Notes: generated by a model from the sequence alone, not told the origin. A stretch of 64,000 nucleotides of DNA from Paracoccaceae bacterium (GCA_014654775.1 JACVZW010000003.1:51867-115866); one strand, 5' to 3'; numbered from the stretch's first letter, positions 17,798 through 26,783 are shown. Numbers and translations: made by a program.

Positions 17798-18871
17798 TCA
17801 TTCCGCCGCTTCGGCAGGCCCGCCTTCGGTGGGGCCCTTCTCTGCCTTGGGCTTGCGGGGGGCGCGCGGCTTTTTTGGGGCTTCGGCGGCGGCGTCTTTT
17901 GCTGCGGCCTCTTTCACGGGTGCCTCTTTCACCGGGGCCTCTTTCACCGGGGCCTCGACCTTGGGCGCGGCGGGTGTCTCGATGGCGATGGTCACCACTT
18001 CGGGCTTCGGAGCGGCGGCTGCAGGGGCCTGATCGGGGCGCGGCTCGCGGTCGCGGTCACGATTGCGATCCCGGTCACGACGGAATTCGCGCCGTTCGCC
18101 GCCCTGCCGTTCGCCACCCTGCTGTTCATTGCGCCGCTCGTTCGGGCGGTCGTTGGGACGGTCGCCCCCACCTTGGCGATCATTCTGCCGATCATTCTGC
18201 CGATCATTTTGGCGGTCGTTCGGACGATCATTCTGGCGATCGTTCTGGCGGTCGTTCTGGCGGTCGTTCTGGCGGTCGTAAGGCCGATCGTTCTGGCGGT
18301 CATAGGGCCGATCATTCTGGCGGTCGCCACGATCGTCGCGCCGGTCGCCCCGGTCATCGCGGCGCGATTGGAAGGGGCGCGCTTCGGGCGTTTCCACAAG
18401 CTGCGTGTCGCCCTCGCCCAGTTCGATCACCTCGGTCCCACCGTTATCCTCTCCGCGATCATCGCGGGTGTCACGATAGTCGCCGCGATCCTGACGGTCG
18501 CGCCACGGTTCGCGGTCGCGATCCCGGTCGCGGAACCCGTCGCGATTTGCGTTGTTTCCGTTGTTTCCGTTGTTTCCGCCCTGCTGCTGCTGCTGGCGCT
18601 GGCGTTCTTCCTGTTCGGCCGCCATCTCGCGCTGCGCCTCGCCCAGCATGCGGGTGTAGTGTTCGGCATGCTGAAGGAAGTTTTCTGCCGCGACGCGGTC
18701 ATTGGACAGCTGCGCATCCCGGGCGAGAAGCTGGTACTTCTCGATGATCTGCTGCGGCGTGCCGCGCACCTTGCCTTCGGGGCCGGAGCTGTCGAACACG
18801 CGGTTGATGATGTTGCCGAGGGTGCGCGGGCGGTTCGCCTTGTTGCGCGAGCGGGACTTGGAAGATCTCAT
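17798..18871 (-). CDS. DUF4167 protein with basic/acidic low-complexity tail
   Basis: A 357-residue alphaproteobacterial protein. Residues about 5-85 form the conserved DUF4167 region ('KSRSRNKANRPRTLGNIINRVFDS', 'LARDAQLSNDRVAAENFLQHAEHY'). The rest is disordered: a Gln/Gly/Asn stretch, then many Asp-Arg-Gln-Asn tandem units (about residues 180-235), an RD/ER-rich segment, and an Ala/Pro/Lys-rich end with three copies of 'VKEAP'. The composition suggests RNA or ribosome association but no function is established. It lies downstream of prfA-prmC on the same strand. An antisense open frame through the repeats is a shadow. Confidence 0.88.
   Translation of the reverse strand: MRSSKSRSRNKANRPRTLGNIINRVFDSSGPEGKVRGTPQQIIEKYQLLARDAQLSNDRVAAENFLQHAEHYTRMLGEAQREMAAEQEERQRQQQQQGGNNGNNGNNANRDGFRDRDRDREPWRDRQDRGDYRDTRDDRGEDNGGTEVIELGEGDTQLVETPEARPFQSRRDDRGDRRDDRGDRQNDRPYDRQNDRPYDRQNDRQNDRQNDRQNDRPNDRQNDRQNDRQNDRQGGGDRPNDRPNERRNEQQGGERQGGERREFRRDRDRNRDRDREPRPDQAPAAAAPKPEVVTIAIETPAAPKVEAPVKEAPVKEAPVKEAAAKDAAAEAPKKPRAPRKPKAEKGPTEGGPAEAAE
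18173..18326 (-). repeat. 12-bp tandem repeats inside the DUF4167 gene
   Basis: About a dozen degenerate 12-base units (GTTCTGGCGGTC and variants on the plus strand) encode Asp-Arg-Gln-Asn or Asp-Arg-Pro-Asn/Tyr on the minus strand. Since the unit is a multiple of three, gain or loss of units keeps the frame. This is coding simple repeat, not a CRISPR. Confidence 0.85.
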
Positions 18872-19117
18872 CTTGTCCTTTGGTCCAGATGACCTGGCTT
18901 TCTGCGAAGCATCTTCGGATCGCGTGGTCCTGTGACGGACCGGAAGACGTTCAAGCTGTCAGGCAGTTTCGGCGCAGGGGAGCCTGCGCCCAGCCCCGTC
19001 ACCTGCATTCGACTAAACATTCTTGCGCCCGCATGACAAGCTGATTCTCGCGGCGAACGGTGATCGGGGCTGGATTCAGCGGTTGCGGCGGGGCGAATGT
19101 GGCCGATTTCCCGCAGA

Positions 19118-19972
19118 TCAGGCGGTGCCGCAGCCCGTGTCATCGCCCGGCTTGCGGGCAGCGACCACACGGTCGCGGCCATCCAGATCGGGCAGGATGC
19201 GGATATCCTGCAATCCCTGCGCGGCGAAAAGGGCGGCAACAGCCGCGCCTTGCGTCGGGCCGATCTCAACCATCAGCCGCCCTTGCGGCATCAGCCGCGC
19301 GGACGCGCCTTGCGCGATGGCACGATAGGCATCCAGCCCATCCCCGCCCGGCGTCAGGGCGCGGCGCGGTTCGCGCAGCACTTCGGGCGAAAGCGCAGCC
19401 ATCTCAGCTTCGGTGATATAGGGGGGGTTCGATAGGATCAGATCAAACCGCCCCGGGATGGCGGCGAACCAGTCCGAAAGCACAAAGCGCGCGCGCGTCG
19501 ACAGGCCCAGATCGCGGGCATTCGCTTCGGCCACGGCAAGGGTGGCGGGATGGATGTCGCTGCCGATGCCCTGTGCCATGGGCCTGTCGGCAAGACAGGA
19601 CAGCAGGATGCAGCCCGTCCCGGTGCCAAGGTCGAGCATCTTCAGAAACGGTTCAGACAGCGCGGCTTGGACAAGGATTTCCGTTTCCGGGCGCGGGTCG
19701 AGCGTGTCGGGCGTGACCCGGAAACGGCGCCCCCAGAAGAGGCGGGTGCCGGTGATATGGCTGACGGGTTCGCGGGCGGCGCGGCGGGTGATGGCGGTCT
19801 CGAAGGCGATGAGCGCCTCGGGCGTCAGATCATCAGCCAGATGCAGGGTCAGACGGTCCGGCGCGATGCCTGTGGCATGGGCCAAGAGCGCGCGCGCGTC
19901 GCGGGGGGCGTCGGGGATGCCTGCGGCGGCAAGGCGGGGGAAGGCGGCGCGCAGCGCCTCGTTCCCCGTCAT
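19118..19972 (-). CDS. prmC: Release factor glutamine methyltransferase
   Basis: A 284-residue SAM-dependent methyltransferase that methylates the GGQ glutamine of release factors. Motifs: '[12 protein letters not shown]', '[16 protein letters not shown]', '[10 protein letters not shown]', SAM loop '[13 protein letters not shown]', and catalytic '[10 protein letters not shown]'. Its start overlaps the prfA stop by four bases (ATGA), so enzyme and substrate genes are coupled. Confidence 0.94.
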   Translation of the reverse strand: MTGNEALRAAFPRLAAAGIPDAPRDARALLAHATGIAPDRLTLHLADDLTPEALIAFETAITRRAAREPVSHITGTRLFWGRRFRVTPDTLDPRPETEILVQAALSEPFLKMLDLGTGTGCILLSCLADRPMAQGIGSDIHPATLAVAEANARDLGLSTRARFVLSDWFAAIPGRFDLILSNPPYITEAEMAALSPEVLREPRRALTPGGDGLDAYRAIAQGASARLMPQGRLMVEIGPTQGAAVAALFAAQGLQDIRILPDLDGRDRVVAARKPGDDTGCGTA

Positions 19973-21024
19973 CCTTCCATCTCGGCCAGTTTTTCGGCCT
20001 GATCATGCGCCACGAGGGCGTCGATCACCCCATCCAACTCGCCGCCCATGATCTGCGGCAGGGCATAGAGCGTGAGGTTGATGCGGTGATCCGTCATGCG
20101 CCCTTGCGGGAAGTTGTAGGTGCGGATGCGTTCGGACCGATCCCCCGATCCCACTTGCGCCTTGCGGTCGGCGGCGCGGTCCTGCGCCTGACGTTCCCGC
20201 TCCATCTCATAAAGCCGTGCGCGCAACACCTGCATGGCGATGGCACGGTTTTGGTGCTGTGACTTTTCCGATGAGGTGACAACGATCCCGGTGGGAATAT
20301 GGGTGATGCGGACGGCGGAGTCGGTTGTGTTCACATGCTGCCCCCCTGCCCCGGAGGACCGCATCGTATCGATGCGGATATCGGCGGCGGGGATGTCGAT
20401 ATCCACCTCCTCGGCCTCGGGCAGGACGGCGACGGTGGCGGCAGAGGTGTGGATGCGCCCGCCCGCCTCGGTTTCCGGCACGCGCTGCACGCGGTGGACG
20501 CCGGATTCGAACTTGAGCTTGGCGAAGACCCCTTCGCCCTGCACATGGGCGGTGACTTCCTTGATCCCGCCCAGATCGGACAGCTGCTGTTCAAGGATAT
20601 CGAACCGCCAGCCCTGTTTCTCGGCAAAGCGCTGATACATGCGCAGCAGGTCAGCGGCGAAAAGCGAGGCCTCTTCCCCCCCTGTGCCGGGACGAATCTC
20701 AAGGATGGCAGGACGGGCATCGGCGGCGTCCTTGGGCAGAAGCGCGATGCGTAGCGCCTGTTCGTAATCGGGGATGAGGGCGCGCAGGCGGGGAAGCTCA
20801 TCCTCGGCCAAGGCGCGCATCTCGGGGTCGGCCAGCATCGCCTCGGCCTCGGCCAGATCGTCCAGCGCGCGGACATAGGCAGCGATCTGGTCGGCCACAG
20901 GCCGCAGATCGCTGTATTCACGGGAAATCTTTGCAATCTCCGCCGGGGCGGCGCCCGCGTTCAAGCGCGCCTCGAGATATTCGAAGCGCTGCGTGATCTG
21001 GGCGAGTTTGTCGAGCGGAACCAT
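19969..21024 (-). CDS. prfA: Peptide chain release factor 1
   Basis: A 351-residue RF1, which recognises UAA and UAG stops and triggers peptide release through the GGQ loop ('[18 protein letters not shown]'). Further motifs are '[15 protein letters not shown]' and '[16 protein letters not shown]'. The ATG at 21024 ('[10 protein letters not shown]') matches family starts and length; a TTG at 21060 would add twelve Ala/Pro-rich residues. prmC overlaps its end. The ribosome site before 21024 is weak. Confidence 0.95.
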   Translation of the reverse strand: MVPLDKLAQITQRFEYLEARLNAGAAPAEIAKISREYSDLRPVADQIAAYVRALDDLAEAEAMLADPEMRALAEDELPRLRALIPDYEQALRIALLPKDAADARPAILEIRPGTGGEEASLFAADLLRMYQRFAEKQGWRFDILEQQLSDLGGIKEVTAHVQGEGVFAKLKFESGVHRVQRVPETEAGGRIHTSAATVAVLPEAEEVDIDIPAADIRIDTMRSSGAGGQHVNTTDSAVRITHIPTGIVVTSSEKSQHQNRAIAMQVLRARLYEMERERQAQDRAADRKAQVGSGDRSERIRTYNFPQGRMTDHRINLTLYALPQIMGGELDGVIDALVAHDQAEKLAEMEG

Positions 21025-21071
21025 GCGGGCGGGTTTGGCCGCTTCGCCCGCGGCGGTCAAGAGTTCTCAGC

Positions 21072-21545
21072 CTAGGCCCCGGGCTGGTTCAGCCGTGTCA
21101 GCCAATCCACGAGCCGCGCGGTGTTCACCCCCAGATCGCTTTGGCCAAAGCGCAGGCGGGCATGGATGTCGAGGCGGGTCTTGCCCTCAGGCCCCGGGCC
21201 GACCTGCGCGGTGATATAGTCGGGAAAGCCCCAAAGGGCCGAGCGGCTGATCCAAGTGATCCGCCCATCGGCCCAAGACCCGGCCAGACGGGTGGTGCGC
21301 GGGCTGGTCATGGCGACCTTGTCCAGCGCCATAAGAACGGCGGTTGTTTCGCCGGGCAGAAGACAGGCGGCGCGGGCATCCCCGCGCCCCTGCTGGATCG
21401 ACAGAAGGCAATCCTCCAGCGCGACCTGATCGGTCGGCAAGGGCTGATGCCAGCGGGCGGCGTCGGAAGGGGCAAAGCGGACATAGAGGCCGAAGCCCAG
21501 AACGATCAGGACCAACAGCCCCGCGATCATGCCCATCCTGCCCAC
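21072..21545 (-). CDS. DUF1499 family protein
   Basis: A 157-residue protein with one N-terminal membrane segment (about residues 6-23) and a DUF1499-like domain ('ITWISRSALWGFPDYITAQV', 'LDIHARLRFGQSDLGVN'). The family is widespread in alphaproteobacteria and without a known activity. It lies just upstream of prfA on the same strand and downstream of the agmatinase gene, so it may be cotranscribed with either. Confidence 0.8.
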   Translation of the reverse strand: MGRMGMIAGLLVLIVLGFGLYVRFAPSDAARWHQPLPTDQVALEDCLLSIQQGRGDARAACLLPGETTAVLMALDKVAMTSPRTTRLAGSWADGRITWISRSALWGFPDYITAQVGPGPEGKTRLDIHARLRFGQSDLGVNTARLVDWLTRLNQPGA

Positions 21546-21579
21546 TCCGAATCGCCTTTTCCTTTTGCTTCGCCGCGTT

Positions 21580-22548
21580 TTAGCGCCGAGTCCTCGCCCA
21601 ATGGTAGAGGCAGATCAGATCATAGGCCACATGCGCCCCGGCCACCGCCGTTGCCCCGGTGGTGTCATAGGGGGGCGAAACCTCGACCACATCGCCGCCC
21701 ACCATGTTGATCCCCGCCAGATCGCGCAGGATCGCCGCCGCCTGCCAGGAATGCAGCCCGCCCCAGACCGGCGTGCCGGTCCCCGGCGCATAGGCCGGGT
21801 CGAGCGCGTCGATGTCGAAGGTCACATAGGTGGGTTTGTTCCCCACGATCTCTTTGGCCAGCGCCACGGCATAGGCGGTGCCCTTTTCATGCAATTCGCG
21901 CGCGGTCAGGACATTGACGCCGAGATAGTCCTCCGTCGTCGTCCGGATGCCGATCTGAAGCGACCGCTTGGGGTCCACATAGCCTTCGCGCACCGCCTTG
22001 TAGAGCATGGTGCCGTGGTCGATCCGTTCGGGATTGTCATCCGGCCAGAGGTCGGAATGGGCGTCGAAATGGATCACGCCGAGGGGGCCGTGTTTTTCGG
22101 CATGGGCCTTGAGGATCGGATAGGTGATGTAGTGATCGCCCCCGAGCGTGATCGCCCCCGCGCCTGCATTCAGGATCGTGCGGATGTGGTCGGTCAGCGT
22201 GGCCGGAAAGCTGGGCGTATGGGCATAGTCGAAGGCGAGGTCGCCGTAATCGACAACCGCCATTTCCTCCAGCGGGTCAGTGCCCCAGCCGAAGGGCGGG
22301 TCATAGGCGATGAGGCTTGAGGCTTCACGGATCGCGCGGGGGCCGAAGCGGGTGCCGGCGCGATTGCTGGTCGCCTGATCGAAACAGACGCCGGTGATGG
22401 CGATGTCCACCCCGGTGAGGTCCTTGGTATAGGTCCGCCGCAGGAAGGAGGCAGCGCCGGCGAAAGCATTCTCGAAGGAATGGCCGCGCAGGCCCTTGCG
22501 GGTGAAAGCGGTATCGATGTCAGACTTTGCGTCTTCCAGTAGTGCCAT
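21580..22548 (-). CDS. speB: Agmatinase / ureohydrolase family enzyme
   Basis: A 322-residue manganese ureohydrolase with all metal-binding motifs: 'GGDHYITYPI', 'DAHSDLWPD' and 'DIDALDPAYAPGTGTP'. Agmatinases cut agmatine to putrescine and urea; a guanidinobutyrate or related substrate cannot be excluded. The ATG at 22548 ('MALLEDAKSDID') gives the usual length, and upstream in-frame codons are not family-like. A class III aminotransferase gene lies upstream on the same strand, which could carry putrescine further. The 278-base gap between them holds a four-fold 12-bp direct repeat. Confidence 0.88.
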   Translation of the reverse strand: MALLEDAKSDIDTAFTRKGLRGHSFENAFAGAASFLRRTYTKDLTGVDIAITGVCFDQATSNRAGTRFGPRAIREASSLIAYDPPFGWGTDPLEEMAVVDYGDLAFDYAHTPSFPATLTDHIRTILNAGAGAITLGGDHYITYPILKAHAEKHGPLGVIHFDAHSDLWPDDNPERIDHGTMLYKAVREGYVDPKRSLQIGIRTTTEDYLGVNVLTARELHEKGTAYAVALAKEIVGNKPTYVTFDIDALDPAYAPGTGTPVWGGLHSWQAAAILRDLAGINMVGGDVVEVSPPYDTTGATAVAGAHVAYDLICLYHWARTRR

Positions 22549-22714
22549 GATGGGAGTGTCCCTGAACAGCAGCGCAGTCATTTGGAAAGCCGAGACGCGC
22601 GGATCGGGTGGGCGGAGGGTGCCATGCCGGATGATCTTGTCAAGCGGCGGCAAGCCAAACGGCAGCGCGCGGCAATTTAACCATCTGAAATGACAGAAAA
22701 TTCCCATCATCGGC

Positions 22715-22762
22715 TGTGCCGGATGTTGTGCCGCCTTTTGTGCCGCAAACTGTGGCCACGCA
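22715..22762. repeat. Four 12-bp spaced direct repeats upstream of agmatinase
   Basis: TGTGCC begins at 22715, 22727 and 22739, and a related TGTGGCC at 22751, an exact 12-base period in the region before the agmatinase gene. Direct repeats at near-helical spacing are typical of cooperative regulator sites. There is no coding frame here to explain the periodicity. The binding protein is unknown. Confidence 0.5.
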
Positions 22763-22826
22763 GCGCACGCTGCCCGCCCGCGCATATCCCGTTAACCAAG
22801 GACTGCGAATCAGGGCACCCGGCCCT

Positions 22827-24242
22827 TCACCCCAGACGGAAACCTTCGCGCACAAGTTCGTCCGTCACCTGCCGGATGGCCTTTTCCAGCGTCACGGCGA
22901 TGAACTCCACCTCCTCTTCGGTGATGGTCAGCGGCGGCGACATCACGTTCAGATGGGCCATGGGACGGACGATCAGACCCATCGCCTCGGCCGCGTTGGA
23001 GATGCGCTTGCTTTCGTTCACCCCGTCCGGGAGCGGTTCCTTCGTGGCCTTGTTCATGACGTTCTCGGAACAGATCATCAGGCCGCGCCCGCGCACCTGC
23101 CCAACCAAAGGCAGGTCTTCCAGCGCCTTCAGCCGGGACTGAAACAGCGCCCCCATGCGCGCTGCGTTGCCAAGAAGGTCTTCGCGTTCCATGATTTCGA
23201 TGTTCTTCAGGCCCGCCGCGCAGGCCACCGGGTGGCCGGAATAGGTGAAGCCTGCGGTGAACCAGCGGTCAGGGTCCCGGCCCATGATCTCCCACAGCCG
23301 ATCGGAGAAGATCATCGCACCAAGCGGGATATAGCCTGACGTCAGGCCCTTGGCCGTGGTGATAATGTCCGGCACCACGCCGAACTCTGCCTCGGAGGCG
23401 AACCAGTGGCCAAGGCGGCCGAAGGCGGTGACCACCTCATCGGCGATGAAGAGGATGCCGTGACGCTGACAGACCTCCCACATCCGGCGGAAATAGCCAT
23501 CGGGTGGCACGATCACCCCGCCCGAGGCCTGAATCGGTTCGGCGATGAAGCCGCCGATGCGATCCGCCCCCACACGGGCGATGAGATCCTCGAATTCGGC
23601 CACCAGCATGTCGCAGAAATCCGCTTCCGTCATTCCGGCGGGACGGCGATAGGGATTCGGAGGGGACAGATGCCAGATCCCATCCTCCTTGTAGCGGAAT
23701 TCCGGCACCCGGTCGCCCGGCCGCTTGCCCACGCTTTGCGAAAGGTAGGTGGAGCCGTGATAGCTGTGATCCCGCGCCACGATCCCGGTCTTCTCAGCAT
23801 GGCCAAGGCAGGATTGCACATAGGCCACCATGCGGATCGCCGTGTCGACGGCAGTCGATCCGCCCGTGGTGAACATCACGCGGTTCAGATCGCCGGGGGC
23901 AAGGGCCGCAAGTTTCGCGGCCAGCCGCGCGGAGGGATCATTCGCCATGTCGACGAAGGTGTTGGAGAAGGCCAACCGCTCCGCCTGATCGGCGATGGCC
24001 AGCGCCATCTCGCGCCGCCCCAGCCCGATGTTGGTGCACCAGAGCCCGCCCACCGAATCGAGATAGCGCTTGCCGTCGGCATCCCAGAGCCAGCAGCCCT
24101 CGCCCCGCGTGATGACCAGCGCCCCGTCCTGCTGGAAGCTGCCGAAATTGGTCCATGGATGCAGGGCGTGGCTGTGGTCCATCTCCCACAGATCGGCAGG
24201 CGACGGAGAATTGAGCGCGGCGAGCGGGGACATGACGGCCAT
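22827..24242 (-). CDS. Class III PLP aminotransferase (omega-amine/polyamine type)
   Basis: A 471-residue fold-type I aminotransferase. 'GLWCTNIGLGRREMALAIADQ' and 'FTTGGSTAVDTAIRM' lie in the N-terminal part, 'DHSYHGSTYLSQS' in the cofactor region, 'LFIADEVVTAFGRLG' gives the PLP-binding Asp, and 'TTAKGLTSGYIPLGA' the Schiff-base lysine. Relatives transfer amino groups from putrescine, beta-alanine, taurine or similar terminal amines to pyruvate. The agmatinase downstream favours a polyamine substrate, but this is inference. The start at 24242 is supported by the MSPLAAL-like family N-terminus; ATG codons a few residues in are possible. Confidence 0.85.
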   Translation of the reverse strand: MAVMSPLAALNSPSPADLWEMDHSHALHPWTNFGSFQQDGALVITRGEGCWLWDADGKRYLDSVGGLWCTNIGLGRREMALAIADQAERLAFSNTFVDMANDPSARLAAKLAALAPGDLNRVMFTTGGSTAVDTAIRMVAYVQSCLGHAEKTGIVARDHSYHGSTYLSQSVGKRPGDRVPEFRYKEDGIWHLSPPNPYRRPAGMTEADFCDMLVAEFEDLIARVGADRIGGFIAEPIQASGGVIVPPDGYFRRMWEVCQRHGILFIADEVVTAFGRLGHWFASEAEFGVVPDIITTAKGLTSGYIPLGAMIFSDRLWEIMGRDPDRWFTAGFTYSGHPVACAAGLKNIEIMEREDLLGNAARMGALFQSRLKALEDLPLVGQVRGRGLMICSENVMNKATKEPLPDGVNESKRISNAAEAMGLIVRPMAHLNVMSPPLTITEEEVEFIAVTLEKAIRQVTDELVREGFRLG

Positions 24243-24262
24243 CCAAAGGCGAGTTGTTGCAC

Positions 24263-24273
24263 GTTAGTATAAC
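24263..24273. promoter_or_regulatory. Small palindrome upstream of aminotransferase
   Basis: GTTA-GTA-TAAC lies 21 bases before the aminotransferase start, in an AT-richer patch that also contains TATACT on the coding strand. The position fits an operator or promoter element. Such a short palindrome may be chance. Confidence 0.3.
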
Positions 24274-24327
24274 AAATCGACCAATCGCGCGCCAGACCAG
24301 CCGCCGGTGATCCTCCCGACCCATGAT

Positions 24328-24644
24328 GCGGAGCGCTGACGCGCATTCCTTTCCTGTCGTCGGCGCCTGCGCGCCTCCTCCGAGTTCAGGGGGCCTTCAG
24401 CCCCCTCTTGTCCCGCCTTCGGCGTGACAATTCACCCCCGAGGATATTTGAAGACAGAAGATGCAGTTGACGTTGATCGTTTAGGTTAACGCGCGGCCTT
24501 TTCCTAATCTTCTGTCTTCAAATATCCTCAAGGGGTGAATGGCCGCGCGGGCACCGCGCGGACAGAGGGGACGGAACGGCCCCTGAACCCGGAGGAGGCG
24601 CGCAGGCGCCGACGACACAAAAGGCTTGCGCGTCAGCGCTCCGC
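24328..24644. repeat. Composite inverted repeat of about 317 bp
   Basis: The 406-base gap between the aminotransferase and amidohydrolase genes contains three nested pairs of inverted arms. Outer arms 24328-24345 and 24627-24644 match 18 of 18. Middle arms 24356-24392 and 24580-24616 match 36 of 37. Inner arms 24430-24462 and 24507-24540 match almost completely, with a short indel. The inner arms carry the ATATTTG...AGAAGAT variant of the dispersed intergenic element in opposite orientations. No open reading frame of note lies inside. It could form a very large cruciform or an RNA hairpin. Confidence 0.8.
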
Positions 24645-24648
24645 TTGA

Positions 24649-25824
24649 TTAGGCCAGCGGCTGGGCGCGTTCCACGAGGCGGGCGAAGAAGCTGGCGCCG
24701 ATGGGGGCGGCCTCGTCGTTGAAGTCATAGGCAGGATGGTGCAGCCCTGCGCCCGGGCCGGTGCCGAGGAAGAGATAAGCGCCGGGGCGGGCCTCCAGCA
24801 TGTAGGAGAAGTCCTCCGACCCCATCTCGCGGTTGGCGTGGTCGTTCACCGCGCCCTCACCCGATACCTCGCGCGCAACGTCGGCGGCGAAGGCGGCGGA
24901 GGCGGCCTCGTTGATCGTGGCCGGATAGCCCCAGTCGTACTCGATCCGCGCTGTCACATTATAGGCCAGCGCATGGCCTTCGATGATCTCGTGGATCCGC
25001 CGCTTGAGCAGCGCCCGGACATCGGGGTTGAAGCAGCGGATCGTGGCGCAGAACATCGCCTCTTCGGGGATGATGTTGGACGCGGTCCCGGCATGGATCT
25101 GGGTGACGGAGATCACCGCCTCGTCCAGCGCATAGACGTTGCGCGGGATGATGGTCTGGATCGCCCCCACCATGCCCACCACGGCCACCACCGGGTCGAT
25201 GCATTCATGCGGGTTCGCGCCATGCCCGCCCTTGCCCGTGATATAAACGAAAGCCGTGTCGACCGAGGCCATCAGCGCCCCGGGATTGGTGTGGAAATGC
25301 CCGAATTCCACATTGGGCGCATTGTGGATGCCATAGACCGAGCTGATGCCGAAACGGTCCATCACCCCTTCCTTGACCATCACCTCGCCCCCGCCGCCAT
25401 CCTCTTCCGCAGGCTGAAACAGCAGCGCGACGCGGCCCGTGAAGCGGCGGGTTTCCGCCAGATACTTCGCCGCACCGAGCAGCATGGTGACATGGCCGTC
25501 ATGGCCGCAGGCATGCATCTTGCCGGGAATGGTGGAGGCGTGATCGGCCCCCGTCATCTCGTCTATGGGCAGCGCGTCCATATCGGCGCGCAGGCCGATG
25601 GTGGGGGCCCCTTCCGCATCGCCGCCCTGCCCTTTCAGGATCGCCACGATCCCGGTCTTGGCGATGCCTGTGTGAATCTCATCCACCCCGATCTCGCGCA
25701 GCCGATCGACGATGAAGGCGGCCGTGTCATGGCAGTCGAAGCCAAGCTCCGGATGGGCGTGCAGATGGCGACGCCAGGCCTTCATTTCTTCGGCATAAGC
25801 GGCGATACGGTTCAGGACGGGCAT
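24649..25824 (-). CDS. M20 family metallo-amidohydrolase (hippurate hydrolase-like)
   Basis: A 391-residue di-metal amidohydrolase. Motifs: 'WRRHLHAHPELGFDCHDTA', 'GLRADMDALPI', 'GKMHACGHDGHVTMLLGAA', 'LLFQPAEEDGGGGEVMV' and 'REMGSEDFSYML', which hold the metal ligands and catalytic glutamate. Members cleave N-acyl amino acids, hippurate or auxin conjugates; the substrate here is not determined. It ends five bases after the large inverted repeat and is transcribed toward the aminotransferase. mazG starts divergently at 25882. Confidence 0.9.
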   Translation of the reverse strand: MPVLNRIAAYAEEMKAWRRHLHAHPELGFDCHDTAAFIVDRLREIGVDEIHTGIAKTGIVAILKGQGGDAEGAPTIGLRADMDALPIDEMTGADHASTIPGKMHACGHDGHVTMLLGAAKYLAETRRFTGRVALLFQPAEEDGGGGEVMVKEGVMDRFGISSVYGIHNAPNVEFGHFHTNPGALMASVDTAFVYITGKGGHGANPHECIDPVVAVVGMVGAIQTIIPRNVYALDEAVISVTQIHAGTASNIIPEEAMFCATIRCFNPDVRALLKRRIHEIIEGHALAYNVTARIEYDWGYPATINEAASAAFAADVAREVSGEGAVNDHANREMGSEDFSYMLEARPGAYLFLGTGPGAGLHHPAYDFNDEAAPIGASFFARLVERAQPLA

Positions 25825-25881
25825 TGCGGTTTCCTTGCGCGTGGTGACCTTTGATCAAATCCCAATTCGGAGGGGGCTGCA

Positions 25882-26736
25882 ATGGCCGTGGATGAGCGCG
25901 AGGCAACGGCAGGCGGGAACCTGATCACCGATCCAGAGGGCGGGGTGCCCCGGCTTTTGGCGATCATGCGGGCGCTGCGCGATCCGGTGACAGGGTGCCC
26001 TTGGGACATCGCGCAGGATTTCGACACGATCGCCCCCTACACGCTGGAAGAGGCGCATGAGGTGGCCGATGCCATCGCGCGGCGGGCATGGGGCGAGTTG
26101 CGGGGGGAGCTGGGGGACCTTCTTCTGCAGGTCGTCTATCATGCGCAGATGGCGGAAGAGGCGGGCCATTTCGGCTTTGACGATGTGGTGCGTTCGATCT
26201 CTGACAAGATGGTGGCGCGGCATCCGCATGTCTTCGGCGACGAAAGCCGCGACAAGACGGCCGCCCAGCAGACCGCGGATTGGGAACGGATCAAGGCCGC
26301 CGAACGCGGCGCGGCGCGGGTGCTGGACGGGGTGGCGCTGGGGCTGCCCGCGCTGACGCGGGCGGTAAAGCTGCAAAAGCGGGCGGCGCGCGTGGGGTTC
26401 GATTGGCCCTCGACCGATGAGGTGGTGGCCAAGATCACGGAAGAGGCGGCGGAACTGGTGGAGGCGCGTGATCGGCTGACCGAGGCCGAGGTGGCCGAGG
26501 AATTCGGCGACCTTCTCTTCGTGATGGCCAACCTTGCGCGGCATCTTCAGGTGGACCCGGAAGCGGCGCTGCGGGCCGCAAATGCCAAGTTCACCCGTCG
26601 TTTTGGGCGCATCGAGGATTGGCTGGCCGAGGCGGGCAAGCACCCCGAGGACAGCGATCTGGCCGAGATGGACGCCCTATGGAACCGCGCCAAGGCCGAG
26701 GAAAAGGCCGCAAAGGCCGCCCGCAGCCCTGGCTGA
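25882..26736 (+). CDS. mazG: Nucleoside triphosphate pyrophosphohydrolase MazG
   Basis: A 284-residue tandem-MazG house-cleaning enzyme that hydrolyses nucleoside triphosphates, including non-canonical ones, to monophosphates. The N-terminal domain has 'MRALRDPVTGCPWDIAQ' and 'YTLEEAHEVADAI', with 'RGELGDLLLQVVYHAQMA'; the C-terminal domain has 'ITEEAAELVEARD' and 'EEFGDLLFVMANLARHL'. These carry the Glu/Asp metal ligands. The start at 25882 follows GGAGGGGGCTGCA. It is divergent from the amidohydrolase. Confidence 0.94.
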   Translation: MAVDEREATAGGNLITDPEGGVPRLLAIMRALRDPVTGCPWDIAQDFDTIAPYTLEEAHEVADAIARRAWGELRGELGDLLLQVVYHAQMAEEAGHFGFDDVVRSISDKMVARHPHVFGDESRDKTAAQQTADWERIKAAERGAARVLDGVALGLPALTRAVKLQKRAARVGFDWPSTDEVVAKITEEAAELVEARDRLTEAEVAEEFGDLLFVMANLARHLQVDPEAALRAANAKFTRRFGRIEDWLAEAGKHPEDSDLAEMDALWNRAKAEEKAAKAARSPG

Positions 26737-26783
26737 ATTCTTCGGAATATCCGTATCTTCCGCGAAGTCCGTGATCCTTGACG

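Noticed and set aside
18173..18326. CRISPR-like periodic repeats
   Set aside because: The unit is 12 bases with no spacers and stays in the reading frame of a protein gene.
18173..18892. Long plus-strand open frame of about 239 codons antisense to the DUF4167 gene
   Set aside because: It is a shadow of the tandem coding repeat on the minus strand; its hydrophobic Ile/Val/Leu repeats are the reverse reading of Asp-Arg-Gln-Asn units, and no ribosome site or family supports it.
22715..22762. CRISPR-like or iteron origin
   Set aside because: Only four 12-base units without spacers, no cas genes, and no AT-rich region or replication initiator gene nearby; a regulator site is more likely.
24245..24648. 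Insertion sequence between the aminotransferase and amidohydrolase genes
   Set aside because: Despite long inverted arms, the interior of about 320 bases has no transposase frame, so it is recorded as a composite inverted repeat.
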